Made by a program: the position numbers and the translations under genes. Shown here piece after piece: positions 9,165 through 18,017 of a stretch of 64,000 nt of DNA (positions within the stretch are counted from its first letter, which is position 1; every line of letters begins with the position of its first letter). The stretch covers positions 169,096 through 233,095 of the forward strand of contig NZ_JASCXX010000005.1 of assembly GCF_030012215.1 (NCBI RefSeq). The letters run 5' to 3'. The stretch comes from Anaerobaca lacustris (GTDB taxonomy: Bacteria > Planctomycetota > Phycisphaerae > Sedimentisphaerales > Anaerobacaceae). Below the pieces are notes generated by a model, which saw only the letters and a program-made list of their open reading frames with translations, did no database searches and had not been told where the DNA came from.

Positions 9165-10291
9165 GCGTGGTTCATGTGGCCGATGCAAACGCCGTCACGG
9201 CTCTCGGGCCAGGCGCCGATACCCTGTGGGAGGCGCTGTTGGCCGGGCGCAGTGGACTGACCCCGGTGCGACGGTTCGCCACCGACAATTACCTCTGTCA
9301 TCAGGCCGGCTGCATTGCGTCCCTGGACCCCGAACCGCAGACCTCCCGCCTGGACAAACTGACGGAGATGCTCTTTGACGGAATCGAGCCGATTCCGCCG
9401 GAGACGACACTGCTTACGGCGACCACCAAAGGAGGCATCGACCAGCTCGAGCGGATCGTGCGAGGGCAAGAGACGGGCCGCGATCGCGTTCTCGGTCACA
9501 CAATCGCCGAGGCGATGGCTGCGCGGCTCGGCCTCAAGGGCCCTTGGAACAACATCAATGCGGCCTGTGCATCGGCCGCCGTGGCTCTGGCTCTGGGTGC
9601 GGCGCACATCCAGCACGGCCTGGTCGATTCGGTTCTCGTGTGCGGACTGGACCTGGTCTCGGAGTTCACGTTCTCCGGCTTTGCGGCGTTGAAGGCGTTG
9701 TCGCCCGACGTGTGTCGTCCGTTCGACGTCGCGCGCGAGGGCCTGGTTCTAGGCGAAGGCGCCGCCTACGTGCTGCTGATGAGCGAGAAGGCCCTGCGCC
9801 GAACGAAGCGGAGAAGCCTGGGCCGGCTGGTCGGCTGGGGCATTGCCTCGGACGCCCATCATGTCACGGCCCCGTCGCGAACCGGCGAAGGACTCGTGCT
9901 GGCGATTCGGCAGGCCCTGGCCGGCGCCGCGCTGACGGCGGCCGACGTGGCGGCCGTCAACGCGCACGGCACGGGATCGATCTACAACGACGCCATGGAA
10001 CTGGCCGCCTTTGGCCAGCTCTTCGACCGGTTGCCACCGCTCCACTCGGTCAAAGGGGCAACGGGCCATACGATGGGGGCCTGTGGGACGATCGAGACGA
10101 TTGTCGGATTGTGCAGCCTGAAGCACCAGTGCCTCCCCCCCACCGCCGGGCTCTCGACGCCCGAGGACAAGGCGAAGGGGTGCGTCGCAGCCGAAGTCCA
10201 GCGCTTCTCCGGCGAGTATCTGCTGATGACCAACTCCGGGTTCGGCGGGATCAATGCCGCCCTCATCCTGGGTCGGGAGGCGTCGATATGA
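9161..10291 (+). CDS. Beta-ketoacyl synthase (second KAS, aryl polyene type)
   Basis: A 376-residue ketosynthase with a complete catalytic set: Cys136 in NAACASAAVAL, His269 in NAHGTGS, Lys298 and His303 in KGATGHTMGACG. It lacks the usual ATG. TTG at 9161 overlaps the preceding TGA and follows AGGGGGAT at 9148-9154, so TTG is the likely start; GTG 9167 is an alternative. It sits immediately before a ketosynthase-like gene without the nucleophile, the same KS plus chain-length-factor pairing seen in aryl polyene (ApeO/ApeC) and type II polyketide systems. Probable role: iterative elongation of the polyene chain. Confidence 0.88.
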   Translation: MSVVHVADANAVTALGPGADTLWEALLAGRSGLTPVRRFATDNYLCHQAGCIASLDPEPQTSRLDKLTEMLFDGIEPIPPETTLLTATTKGGIDQLERIVRGQETGRDRVLGHTIAEAMAARLGLKGPWNNINAACASAAVALALGAAHIQHGLVDSVLVCGLDLVSEFTFSGFAALKALSPDVCRPFDVAREGLVLGEGAAYVLLMSEKALRRTKRRSLGRLVGWGIASDAHHVTAPSRTGEGLVLAIRQALAGAALTAADVAAVNAHGTGSIYNDAMELAAFGQLFDRLPPLHSVKGATGHTMGACGTIETIVGLCSLKHQCLPPTAGLSTPEDKAKGCVAAEVQRFSGEYLLMTNSGFGGINAALILGREASI

Positions 10292-11025
10292 AGCTGGAGA
10301 TCGCAGGCGCCGGATGGGTGACGCCCGCAGGGATCGGCCACAGCCGTGGTGGCGCGGCATTTGCGCCTGGTTCCGGGGCGCTGCCGCGTCTGCGGAGCAC
10401 GCTGTTTCTCGACGCAGCGCACCCTCGCTATGGCCGGTTCGATCTCTATGCCAAGGCAGGGTTCGGCGCCATTGCGATGGCCCTGCGGGGCGCCGGTCTG
10501 GAGCGGTGGGAATGCAAGCGGCCCATCGGCCTCGTCGTGGGCACACAGCGCGGCTGTCTGGACAACGACGTGGCCTACTTCCGAACCGCGGCCACGGACG
10601 GCGGCGCCCTGGCCAGTCCGAATCTGTTCGCCTACACGCTGCCGACGTCGATGCTCGGCGAAGCGTCCATCCAGTTCGGTCTGACCGGCCCGAGCTTCGT
10701 CGTGGACAACACTCACGTCGGCCGAATGGACGGGATTCATGCGGCCCTGGATTTGCTCCGCTTGGGCCTTTGCAGTACGATTGTGGCCGGTTGGTGTGAT
10801 GTCCACTCCGAGATATTCTCCGGGGATCCAGGCGAACCTTGCGGCGCTGTGTTTGCCGTGCTGAGCCGGGGCGGCGAGCGGGCCGCCTGGCAGTGGCAGG
10901 AAAAGCGACTCGTGCACGATTGCACGCCTATTGATACGATCGAGCGCCTGGTTGCCGTGGTGCTGGAGCGCACCGCTGCGGACGGCCGGAACAAGAACGA
11001 TGAAGATACGGGTGTTGACCGATGA
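10288..11025 (+). CDS. Ketosynthase-like chain-length factor (ketoacyl-synt_2 type)
   Basis: This 245-residue protein resembles only the N-terminal half of a ketosynthase. The strand-turn that normally holds the nucleophile reads VVDNTHVGRMDG, with His where Cys is expected, so it should be inactive by itself. Short Cys-less proteins of this kind (ApeC-like) act as partner subunits that set chain length. Start ATG 10288 overlaps the ketosynthase stop and follows GGGAGG at 10275-10280. The tight coupling supports a heterodimer with the preceding gene product. Confidence 0.78.
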   Translation: MKLEIAGAGWVTPAGIGHSRGGAAFAPGSGALPRLRSTLFLDAAHPRYGRFDLYAKAGFGAIAMALRGAGLERWECKRPIGLVVGTQRGCLDNDVAYFRTAATDGGALASPNLFAYTLPTSMLGEASIQFGLTGPSFVVDNTHVGRMDGIHAALDLLRLGLCSTIVAGWCDVHSEIFSGDPGEPCGAVFAVLSRGGERAAWQWQEKRLVHDCTPIDTIERLVAVVLERTAADGRNKNDEDTGVDR

Positions 11026-12290
11026 AGATGAAGCTGATCTATCCGGCGTGGCCCAAGCTGAAACGCCAAACGACCTTTCACCTGCCGCCGCACGGACCGG
11101 TCGTGTTCGCCGCCACGGTGCCTGAAGACGTCGAGATCGTGTTCGAAGACGACAACGTCCAGGAGGTGAATCTGGACGAGCAGGTGGATCTGGTGGCAAT
11201 ATCGACGATGTTGACCTGCCAGCTCCCGCGGGCGTTCGAGATCGCGGACGCATTTCGCGCCAAAGGGGTGCCTGTCATCTTCGGCGGGATCTCCACCATG
11301 CTGCACAGCGAAGAGGTGGCCGGGCACGCCGACTCCGTGTTCCTGGGCGAAGCCGAGGGCCGGTTTGGACAGGTGATCGAGGATTTCCGCGCCAATCGAC
11401 TCAAGCCGGTCTATGATTTCATGGGCACTCATCCGTCGGCCGACCAGGTCGGTCCGGCCCGGCGCAGCGTCCTGAACCGATCGCTGTACAACTATCGCGG
11501 CGTACAGATGGTGGACCTCGTGCACGCCTCGCGCGGCTGCAAGTTCAATTGCTTCCCCTGTTGCAGCGCGTTTCTCGGAGGCAAGCAGTTTCGTCCGCGT
11601 CCCATCGACCGGGTGGTGGAAGAACTGGAGCAGATTCAGAACAACCGGCTCTTCATCGTCGACAATTCCCTGGCCCAGGACCGAGATTGGATCATGGATC
11701 TGTTTCGGGCCATGACGCCGCTGAAGAAGAAGTGGGTTTCGCATCCGATCTTCTACGACGAGGAGGTCATCGCACTGGCCGCAGAGGCCGGCTGCTGGTA
11801 CGTATACCAGGCCGTGTTCGACACGTCCGACGTGATCCGAGACCGCATTCGCATGCTCCAGGACCACGGCATCGGCGTCGAAGGCACGATTCTGCTGGGC
11901 ACCGACGACCACGACGTCGATTCCATCAAGCGTCTCGTGGATTTTCTCTGCGAGATCCGCCTGGACGTTGCGGAGTTCACGATCCTGACGCCGTTTCCCC
12001 ACAGCCCGATCCGAGAGCAGTTCGAGCGGGAAGGCCGCATCCTGAGCAGCAACTGGGCGGATTACACCGCCGACAAGGTCGTGTTCCAGCCCAAGAAGAT
12101 GTCCGTGGACCAGTTGCAGGAGATCTACGAATACGCGTGGGACACGTTCTACGCCGATGCAGGATACCAGCTTCGCATGGGCCAGTTGTTCCAGAAGGTC
12201 ATCGAGCGGGAGATGGCCGACGGGACCTATCGGCGCTACGATCCCCGCATCCGAAAGCGATTCCAGCGGAAGGCGTTGGAGCAATCATGA
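11022..12290 (+). CDS. B12-binding-type radical SAM protein 1
   Basis: A 422-residue protein with an N-terminal Rossmann-like cobalamin-binding-type region (VDLVAISTM, VPVIFGG, SVFLGEAEG) and a radical SAM core whose cluster motif is Cys173-x3-Cys177-x2-Cys180 in ASRGCKFNCFPCC; an extra Cys181 follows directly. The family performs methylations, cyclisations and rearrangements by radical chemistry. Start overlaps the chain-length-factor stop (ATGA). It is the first of three consecutive genes of this type. No classic DxHxxG cobalamin motif is obvious, which is common in this subclass. The reaction is unknown. Confidence 0.85.
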   Translation: MKMKLIYPAWPKLKRQTTFHLPPHGPVVFAATVPEDVEIVFEDDNVQEVNLDEQVDLVAISTMLTCQLPRAFEIADAFRAKGVPVIFGGISTMLHSEEVAGHADSVFLGEAEGRFGQVIEDFRANRLKPVYDFMGTHPSADQVGPARRSVLNRSLYNYRGVQMVDLVHASRGCKFNCFPCCSAFLGGKQFRPRPIDRVVEELEQIQNNRLFIVDNSLAQDRDWIMDLFRAMTPLKKKWVSHPIFYDEEVIALAAEAGCWYVYQAVFDTSDVIRDRIRMLQDHGIGVEGTILLGTDDHDVDSIKRLVDFLCEIRLDVAEFTILTPFPHSPIREQFEREGRILSSNWADYTADKVVFQPKKMSVDQLQEIYEYAWDTFYADAGYQLRMGQLFQKVIEREMADGTYRRYDPRIRKRFQRKALEQS

Positions 12291-13690
12291 GCCGGGTCCT
12301 ACTGATCTCCGCGAACACCTGTGTCGATCCCTATCCGGTCTTTCCGCTGGGAATGGCCACGGTCGCCGCCGCGCTGACCGAAGCGGGTCACGAGGTTCTC
12401 CAGTTCGACTGGCTGGCGGCTGGGGAGGTTGCCGAAGCGCTGTCGAAGGCCCTCGCGGCGTTCGGCCCGGACGTGGTGGCCGTGTCGATCCGCAATCTCG
12501 ACCGGGTCGACTCCCTGGCCGAGTCCAACGAGGGCTGGGAATTGCGCGGGGCCCGGGACGTGATCGCCCTTCTCAGAAAGCAGATGGACGTTCCCATCGT
12601 CGTCGGAGGTCCGGCCGTCTCGATCATGCCTCGCGAAGTGCGCGCCTACGTCGATGCCGACGTCGCCATTGTCGGCGAAGGCGAGCGCTCCATCGTCGAA
12701 GTCGTCGAGGCCGCGGCGCAGAGTGGTTCCCTGCCGGAGATCTGGCCGAGCGAGTCCGAACGATTATCCGGCGTGGGGCAGCGCTCGCCCTGTCTTGACC
12801 CGTCTCTCGTTTCGTTCTACTGGAACGCCAGCGGCATCCTCGGCCTGCAAACCAAACGGGGTTGTTCCTATCACTGCTGCTACTGCACCTATCCGGGCCT
12901 GGAGGGCCCGTGCTTCCGTCCCCGTCCGGCCGAGGCGGTGGTGGCTGACGTGGAGCGACTCAAACGCGATTTCCAGGTCGATACGGTGTTCTTTGCGGAT
13001 TCCGTCTTCAACGATCCGGCCGGACACTACCTGGAACTCGCCGAAGCGCTGGCCAGACGAGAACTGGGCGTCAAATGGGCCGCGTATTTCTCTCCGAAGG
13101 GAATGAACCGCGAGGCCGTCGCCTTGTGCCGGCGAGCCGGGCTCTACGCGGTGGAGTTGGGGGTCGATGCGGCCAGTGATGCCACGCTGCACGGAATGGG
13201 CAAGGCCTTCACCTGGGCCGATGCCCGCGAGGCCACCGACATGCTCAGCCGATCGCACGTCGCCTGCGCGCAGTTCATCATCTTTGGCGGGCCCGACGAG
13301 ACGGCCGAGACGGTCGAGGAAGGCCTGAACAACATCGCGGCGCTGGAATACTGCGTGGTCTTCGGTTTCTCAGGCATTCGGATCTATCCCGCCACGCCCC
13401 TGCATCGGCGCGCGCTGGCCGAGGGCGTCGTACAGAAGGACGAATCTCTGTTCGAGCCGGTCTATTACATCTCGCCGACGGTCGACAAGACCTGGATGGA
13501 TCGGCGACTGACCGAGGCGTGGGCCCGTCGGCCGGATCGCGTCTTCCCTCCGCAACGGGGCTATCGCGTCACCGCCAAGCTGCGCAGCCTGGGCTGGAAG
13601 GGATTGCTTTGGGAACGGTTGATCGCACGATGGCCGTCGGAAACGACGTCCGATGGCGTCGGCGACGCAAGGACGGTCGAGCATGGATAA
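12287..13690 (+). CDS. B12-binding-type radical SAM protein 2
   Basis: A 467-residue protein. Residues 1-150 form the cobalamin-binding-type domain (YPVFPLGMATVAAALTEAGH, VPIVVGGPA, VAIVGEGE). The radical SAM motif is Cys193-x3-Cys197-x2-Cys200 in KRGCSYHCCYCTYPG. It is related in layout but clearly divergent from its two neighbours, so the three are not recent copies. ATG 12287 overlaps the previous stop by four bases and the gene ends eight bases inside the next. Substrate unknown; the operon suggests a polyene, its aromatic head group or its lipid anchor. Confidence 0.85.
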   Translation: MSRVLLISANTCVDPYPVFPLGMATVAAALTEAGHEVLQFDWLAAGEVAEALSKALAAFGPDVVAVSIRNLDRVDSLAESNEGWELRGARDVIALLRKQMDVPIVVGGPAVSIMPREVRAYVDADVAIVGEGERSIVEVVEAAAQSGSLPEIWPSESERLSGVGQRSPCLDPSLVSFYWNASGILGLQTKRGCSYHCCYCTYPGLEGPCFRPRPAEAVVADVERLKRDFQVDTVFFADSVFNDPAGHYLELAEALARRELGVKWAAYFSPKGMNREAVALCRRAGLYAVELGVDAASDATLHGMGKAFTWADAREATDMLSRSHVACAQFIIFGGPDETAETVEEGLNNIAALEYCVVFGFSGIRIYPATPLHRRALAEGVVQKDESLFEPVYYISPTVDKTWMDRRLTEAWARRPDRVFPPQRGYRVTAKLRSLGWKGLLWERLIARWPSETTSDGVGDARTVEHG

Positions 13691-15122
13691 ACAGCGTGTC
13701 TTGTTGATTCATCCCCTGGGGTACGATGCGCAGGTGGCCGGCCGCGACATCTCGCGTCTGGCCAATCTGATGCCCCCGTTGGGGCTGGCCGGCATCGCCG
13801 CCTACGTCGAGCAATACGGATTTCACGCCGACATCATCGACTGCTTCGCCGATCCCGACTCCGACCGGGTGATCGACGACTACGTGCGCCGTTATCAGCC
13901 GGGATACGTCGGCGCCACCTGCACCACGGCCGGTTTCCTGGACGCCGCCCGGATCTTCAGCCGCATCAAGCAGACGCACCCGGAGACCTGCACCATCGCC
14001 GGCGGCCCGCACGCCTCGGCGCTGCGCGACACGATCGTCCGCGACTACGAAGAAGTGGACTACGTCGTCGTCGGAGAGGGCGAAGGACCGCTGAAGTCGC
14101 TTATGGAATCGGGCGGAAGGCCCGAAGGAATCGCCGGACTGGCCTATCGCGACGGGGGACAGATCGCGTTCAACGGGTTCCAGGACAATCGGCTGGACCT
14201 CGATACGCTGCCGCTGCCGGCCTATCACAAGCTCGCGGGCTTTCCGCAGCGGTATCAGTTGCCGATCTTCAACTATCCGAAGACGCCGAACACCAGTTGC
14301 ATCTCCAGCCGCGGCTGTCCGTATCAGTGCAGTTACTGCGACCGCTCCGTGTTCCGGCGGTCGTTCCGCTACAATTCCGCCGACTATCTCGTGCAGCATC
14401 TGAGCCATCTCAGGAAGCAGTTCGGCATTCGCCACATCAATTTCTATGACGATCAGTTCACGTTCCATCGCGATCGCGTCGTGGCCTTCTGCGAACGGAT
14501 GATCGAACATCCGATGGGGATGACGTTCAACTGTGCGGTGCGGGCCGAGCACGTGGACCCGGAACTGCTGGCCTTGATGAAGCGGGCCGGCTGCTGGATG
14601 ATCAGTCTGGGAATCGAGACGGGCGATCCCGACCTGCTGGCCCAGCACCGACAGAACCCGGACCTCGAACTGATGGCCGAGACCGTACGCCGCATCCATC
14701 GAGCCGGGATTCGCGTCAAAGGGCTCCTCATGATCGGCCTGCCGGGCGAAACGGAACGGAGCTTTCGCCGCACGATGGACTACGTGTTCTCTCTGCCGAT
14801 CGACGATCTCAACATGGCGAAGTTCACCCCCTTCCCCGGGTCGCCGCTCTATGAGAAGATCCACGAGTTGGGCTCGTTCGAGGAGAACTGGGAGAAGATG
14901 GATTGCATGAACACGGTGTTCGTGCCCCACGGGATGACGGCCGAGCAACTGGAGCGTTTGTTTCTGGAGTTCTACAAGCACCATTACACACGGCCCAGGA
15001 CACTATGGAACTTCGCGAGCATGGTATGGAAATCGCCGGACAGTTGGAGACGATTTCTCCTGAACGTGGGCAGCTTCGTTCGCTTCGCCCGCAAGAACCG
15101 CCGCATTGTGGAACGGTCCTGA
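13683..15122 (+). CDS. B12-binding-type radical SAM protein 3
   Basis: A 479-residue protein with the clearest family pattern of the three: cobalamin-binding-type domain with NLMPPLGLAGIAAYVE, IAGGPHASA and VDYVVVGEGEGPL, then Cys212-x3-Cys216-x2-Cys219 in SRGCPYQCSYCDRS, followed by FYDDQFTFHRDR and GLLMIGLPGETE. It resembles BchE/HpnR-like enzymes in domain order. A basic C-terminal tail follows the core. The start at 13683 overlaps the previous stop. It may methylate or cyclise an intermediate of the pathway; no sequence feature fixes the reaction. Confidence 0.87.
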   Translation: MDKQRVLLIHPLGYDAQVAGRDISRLANLMPPLGLAGIAAYVEQYGFHADIIDCFADPDSDRVIDDYVRRYQPGYVGATCTTAGFLDAARIFSRIKQTHPETCTIAGGPHASALRDTIVRDYEEVDYVVVGEGEGPLKSLMESGGRPEGIAGLAYRDGGQIAFNGFQDNRLDLDTLPLPAYHKLAGFPQRYQLPIFNYPKTPNTSCISSRGCPYQCSYCDRSVFRRSFRYNSADYLVQHLSHLRKQFGIRHINFYDDQFTFHRDRVVAFCERMIEHPMGMTFNCAVRAEHVDPELLALMKRAGCWMISLGIETGDPDLLAQHRQNPDLELMAETVRRIHRAGIRVKGLLMIGLPGETERSFRRTMDYVFSLPIDDLNMAKFTPFPGSPLYEKIHELGSFEENWEKMDCMNTVFVPHGMTAEQLERLFLEFYKHHYTRPRTLWNFASMVWKSPDSWRRFLLNVGSFVRFARKNRRIVERS

Positions 15123-15124
15123 GC

Positions 15125-16312
15125 GTGGCGGCGGTCGAGCACATTACCGTAGTGATTCCGGTCTACAATCAGCCGGACTGCCTCCGGGACGTTGTCTCCC
15201 GCTGCCTGGCCGAGCATCGGCGAGTCCTGATCGTCGACGACGGCAGCAAACCATCTGTCGAGCCGCTCTTGGAGGGCCTGCCCGTCGAGGTGATCCGTCA
15301 CGACGTCAATCGGGGCAAGGGCCAGGCCCTTCGCACGGCGGAGCGCCATCTGCGCGAGCGCGGCGATACGCATATGATTACGCTCGACGCCGACGGTCAG
15401 CACTATCCCGAAGATCTGCCCCGCTTCATCGAGGCCATCGACCGGCATCCCGATGCACTGATTGTCGGCGTGCGGGATTTTGCACAGGCCACCATTCCCG
15501 GCGCCTCGCGCTTCGGACGGGCGTTCGGCAACTTCTGGGTACGCATTCAAACGGGGACGCGCGTACACGACATCCAGAGCGGATTCCGAGCGTATCCCCT
15601 GTCCGCCTTCAAGCGTCTTCGCTGCCGCGCGCAGGCGTACGCGTTCGAGGTCGAAATCGTGGTTCGCGCCCTGTGGGGCGGTGTCAAGGTGCACGAGGTG
15701 CCGATCCACGTGCATTACCCCAAGCCCGGCCAGCGCGTCTCCCACTTCCACAAGTTCTACGACAACGCGCGCCTGGCCTTGCTGAACACCCATCTGACCA
15801 TACGGGCGATCGTGCCGTGGCCCCACCGTCAGGTGGCGACCACGGAGGCGGAAGCAACGGTGACTGTATGGCACCCATTGCGTTCGATTCGCATGTTGCT
15901 GACCGAGCGGGCGACCCCGCGCGAGCTCGGTTTCGCCGTGGCGCTGGGCGTCTTTCTGGGCGCCGTGCCGCTGATTGCCTTGCATACGCTGGCGATCCTG
16001 ATCGCGGCGGCCCTGCTGCGGCTCAATCGCGTCGCCGCCGTCGCGGCCAGTCAGCTCTGCATGCCTCCGGTCGTGCCCGCCCTGTGTATCGAAGCGGGAT
16101 ACTTCATGCGACACGGCTCCTTCCTGACACTCCAGGGCGTCAAACACCTCTCCTCCAACGCCTCTTTCCTGGAGCTCGGATACATGGGCCTGGAACGCCT
16201 CTGGGAGTGGCTGCTCGGTTCATTGCTCGTCGGGCCCGCTCTGGCCCTGGTGCTGGGCCTGATGACCTACATCGCGGCGCGCATCATCGAAAGGGCCCGG
16301 CATGAGCACTGA
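15125..16312 (+). CDS. Family 2 glycosyltransferase fused to DUF2062 membrane domain
   Basis: The N-terminal two thirds is a GT-A transferase: ITVVIPVYNQPDCL, LIVDDGS, NRGKGQAL, ITLDADGQHYPED (metal-binding DxD region) and DIQSGFRAYP. The C-terminal part has several membrane helices (GFAVALGVFLGAVPLIALHT and later) characteristic of DUF2062. This fusion resembles dolichyl-phosphate sugar transferases and is common in aryl-polyene clusters, where it may glycosylate the lipid or its head. GTG 15125 is taken as start, two bases after the radical SAM stop; a longer frame reaches back into that gene. The end overlaps the next gene by 11 bases. Confidence 0.82.
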   Translation: MAAVEHITVVIPVYNQPDCLRDVVSRCLAEHRRVLIVDDGSKPSVEPLLEGLPVEVIRHDVNRGKGQALRTAERHLRERGDTHMITLDADGQHYPEDLPRFIEAIDRHPDALIVGVRDFAQATIPGASRFGRAFGNFWVRIQTGTRVHDIQSGFRAYPLSAFKRLRCRAQAYAFEVEIVVRALWGGVKVHEVPIHVHYPKPGQRVSHFHKFYDNARLALLNTHLTIRAIVPWPHRQVATTEAEATVTVWHPLRSIRMLLTERATPRELGFAVALGVFLGAVPLIALHTLAILIAAALLRLNRVAAVAASQLCMPPVVPALCIEAGYFMRHGSFLTLQGVKHLSSNASFLELGYMGLERLWEWLLGSLLVGPALALVLGLMTYIAARIIERARHEH

Positions 16313-17237
16313 GCCGCAAGGGCCGGGCGTCTCGAACGCCCAGTGGGATTCGCGCAGCGTGGGCAGGCGATGGCAACAGGCCTTCTTCGCAACGCTGATC
16401 CGCATCGGAGGACGCCGGCCGGCCTATGCATGCATGTACCTCGTGGTCCTGTGGTACGTCTTGTTGCGGCCTTTCGTGCGCCGGCGATGCCGATACTACC
16501 TGGACCGGCGCTTTCCCGACGTGACGAACCCGCTGATCCGGCTCTGGCATGACTACCGACGGATCGTGGCCCTGGGCGGATCGCTCATCGATCGCGGCGC
16601 GTTCGGTCTGCTCGGCCCCGGCACGCTGAAGGTGGAGTTCCCGGAGGGCCGGGACCTTCAGGCCCTGGTCGACGAGGGCCGGGGGCTCATCGTCCTCAAC
16701 AGCCACGTGGGTTGCTGGCAGGTAGCGATGTCCGCCTTCAGCTACTTACATGTGCCCGTCAGCATCGTGATGCACCAGCGGGCCGGCGACATCGACCCAC
16801 GGTGGTTTCAACGCGCTGGAGAGGAGGCGGGGCTGTCGATCATCGATCCGGCCAAGAACATGGGGGGCATCATGGAGATGATCGGCACGCTCAAACGCAG
16901 GGAAATCCTGGGACTCATGGCCGACCGCGTCTTCGGCGATGACCCCAACACCCTGGAAGCGACGTTTCTCGGGGCGCCCGTGCATTTCCCTGTCAGTCCC
17001 TATCGCCTGGCCTCGATGCAGGGCACGCCGGTCGCGGTGGTCTTCAGCTACAAGACGGGCTTCTCAACATACCGCATCCAATTGGCCCGGGTCATCCGTG
17101 TCCCCACCGGCCTGGGACGCTCCAACGAGGCTTATGTCCCCTATCTTCAGGAATTCGTCGCGGCCCTGGAGACCTTCGTTCAGTCTCACCCCTGGCAGTT
17201 CTTCAACTTCCACGATATGTGGCAGCAATCGACCTGA
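16302..17237 (+). CDS. LpxL/HtrB-like lipid acyltransferase
   Basis: A 311-residue protein with a membrane segment near residues 42-60 and the lysophospholipid/lipid A acyltransferase pattern: LNSHVGCWQV, GLMADRVFGDD, TFLGAPVHFPVSP, VAVVFSYK and a FNFHDMW ending. The active-site motif is usually H-x4-E or H-x4-D; here it reads HVGCWQ with Gln, which may alter or lower activity. It is the last gene of the polyene operon and may add an acyl chain to the lipid anchor. No obvious terminator follows it. Confidence 0.8.
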   Translation: MSTEPQGPGVSNAQWDSRSVGRRWQQAFFATLIRIGGRRPAYACMYLVVLWYVLLRPFVRRRCRYYLDRRFPDVTNPLIRLWHDYRRIVALGGSLIDRGAFGLLGPGTLKVEFPEGRDLQALVDEGRGLIVLNSHVGCWQVAMSAFSYLHVPVSIVMHQRAGDIDPRWFQRAGEEAGLSIIDPAKNMGGIMEMIGTLKRREILGLMADRVFGDDPNTLEATFLGAPVHFPVSPYRLASMQGTPVAVVFSYKTGFSTYRIQLARVIRVPTGLGRSNEAYVPYLQEFVAALETFVQSHPWQFFNFHDMWQQST

Positions 17238-17291
17238 AGTCCCACCCTTTCCCCTCTGACAAATAATCCTGAATTGAGCATGTGCTTTTTC

Positions 17292-17321
17292 TTGACACGG
17301 GTCCTGGCCGATGAGTATTGT
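17292..17321 (+). promoter_or_regulatory. Sigma-70-like promoter for the lipoprotein gene
   Basis: TTGACA at 17292-17297 and TATTGT at 17316-17321 are 18 bases apart. The predicted transcript would have a leader of about 75 bases before the lipoprotein start at 17403. It lies in the first real gap after the long operon. Confidence 0.55.
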
Positions 17322-17402
17322 CGCAAACGAGTTCCTTGAGACGACGTATTGGCATTTGCCAGGGATCTATTGCGGTTCACATACTGTTAAGGAGACGTGC
17401 AC

Positions 17403-18017
17403 ATGAGACTTGCATGGGAGACAACACGATCGTTCCTGGGCGTTCGAGGATTGGCCGCGGTGCTGTTCCTCCTGCTGCTGTTGGCCTCGGGCTGTGCAAC
17501 CGGGGGCAAGTACATGACCAGAGCTGAACCGATTGTGTCGCCCCCACAGGGAAAAGCCCTGGTGACATTCGTGCGCCCCAGCAACTTTGGGGGCGCCATC
17601 TCGTTCGGACTCTGGGACGGAGACATTTTCATTGGCATATTGGGTCCAGATATGAGCATTCAGTACGAGACGGCTCCCGGTGAGCATTACTTCATCGCCC
17701 GGGCCGAGAACTGGGCCTGTGTGAAAGCGGACTTGGTCGCAGATCGGCAGTACGTTATCAAGGCCAATCCGGTGATCGGTGCGTGGAAGGCTCGCGTTGT
17801 GCTGAGCCCCGTGAATGAATCGGACTACAACAAGCCAGGCGAACTCCCAAAAGTCCGGAAGTGGCTCGCCGACGCAAAGCCAATGATGCCCAATCCGGAG
17901 CATCGAGATGCGTATGCGGAGCCTCGTCGTCAGGATGTCTTGAAGGCGAAGGAGATGTTCGTCTCGGGCGAGGGCAAGTACTTGACACTCGTAGCTGGCG
18001 ACTATTTGCCCGAGTAG
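17403..18017 (+). CDS. Predicted lipoprotein, DUF2846-like
   Basis: A 204-residue protein with an N-terminal hydrophobic helix and a lipobox LASGC, so it is probably lipidated and anchored in a membrane. The mature part (KALVTFVRPSNFGGAISFGLWD, FIGILGPDMSIQYETAPGEH) is a compact beta-rich domain similar in style to DUF2846 proteins of unknown function. ATG 17403 follows AAGGAG at 17389-17394; a GTG at 17397 is less likely. It has its own promoter and seems independent of the polyene operon. Confidence 0.72.
   Translation: MRLAWETTRSFLGVRGLAAVLFLLLLLASGCATGGKYMTRAEPIVSPPQGKALVTFVRPSNFGGAISFGLWDGDIFIGILGPDMSIQYETAPGEHYFIARAENWACVKADLVADRQYVIKANPVIGAWKARVVLSPVNESDYNKPGELPKVRKWLADAKPMMPNPEHRDAYAEPRRQDVLKAKEMFVSGEGKYLTLVAGDYLPE

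Noticed and set aside
15106..16305. A 399-codon plus-strand frame overlapping the GT2-DUF2062 gene
   Set aside because: Its product is Arg/Pro-rich low complexity, whereas the overlapping frame has clear glycosyltransferase motifs.
1..17237. Assignment of the operon to ladderane synthesis
   Set aside because: KS, ACP, dehydratase and radical SAM genes would fit, but the tyrosine-ammonia-lyase-like gene, the aromatic ligase and the chain-length-factor gene point to an aryl-primed polyene. It remains an alternative to test.
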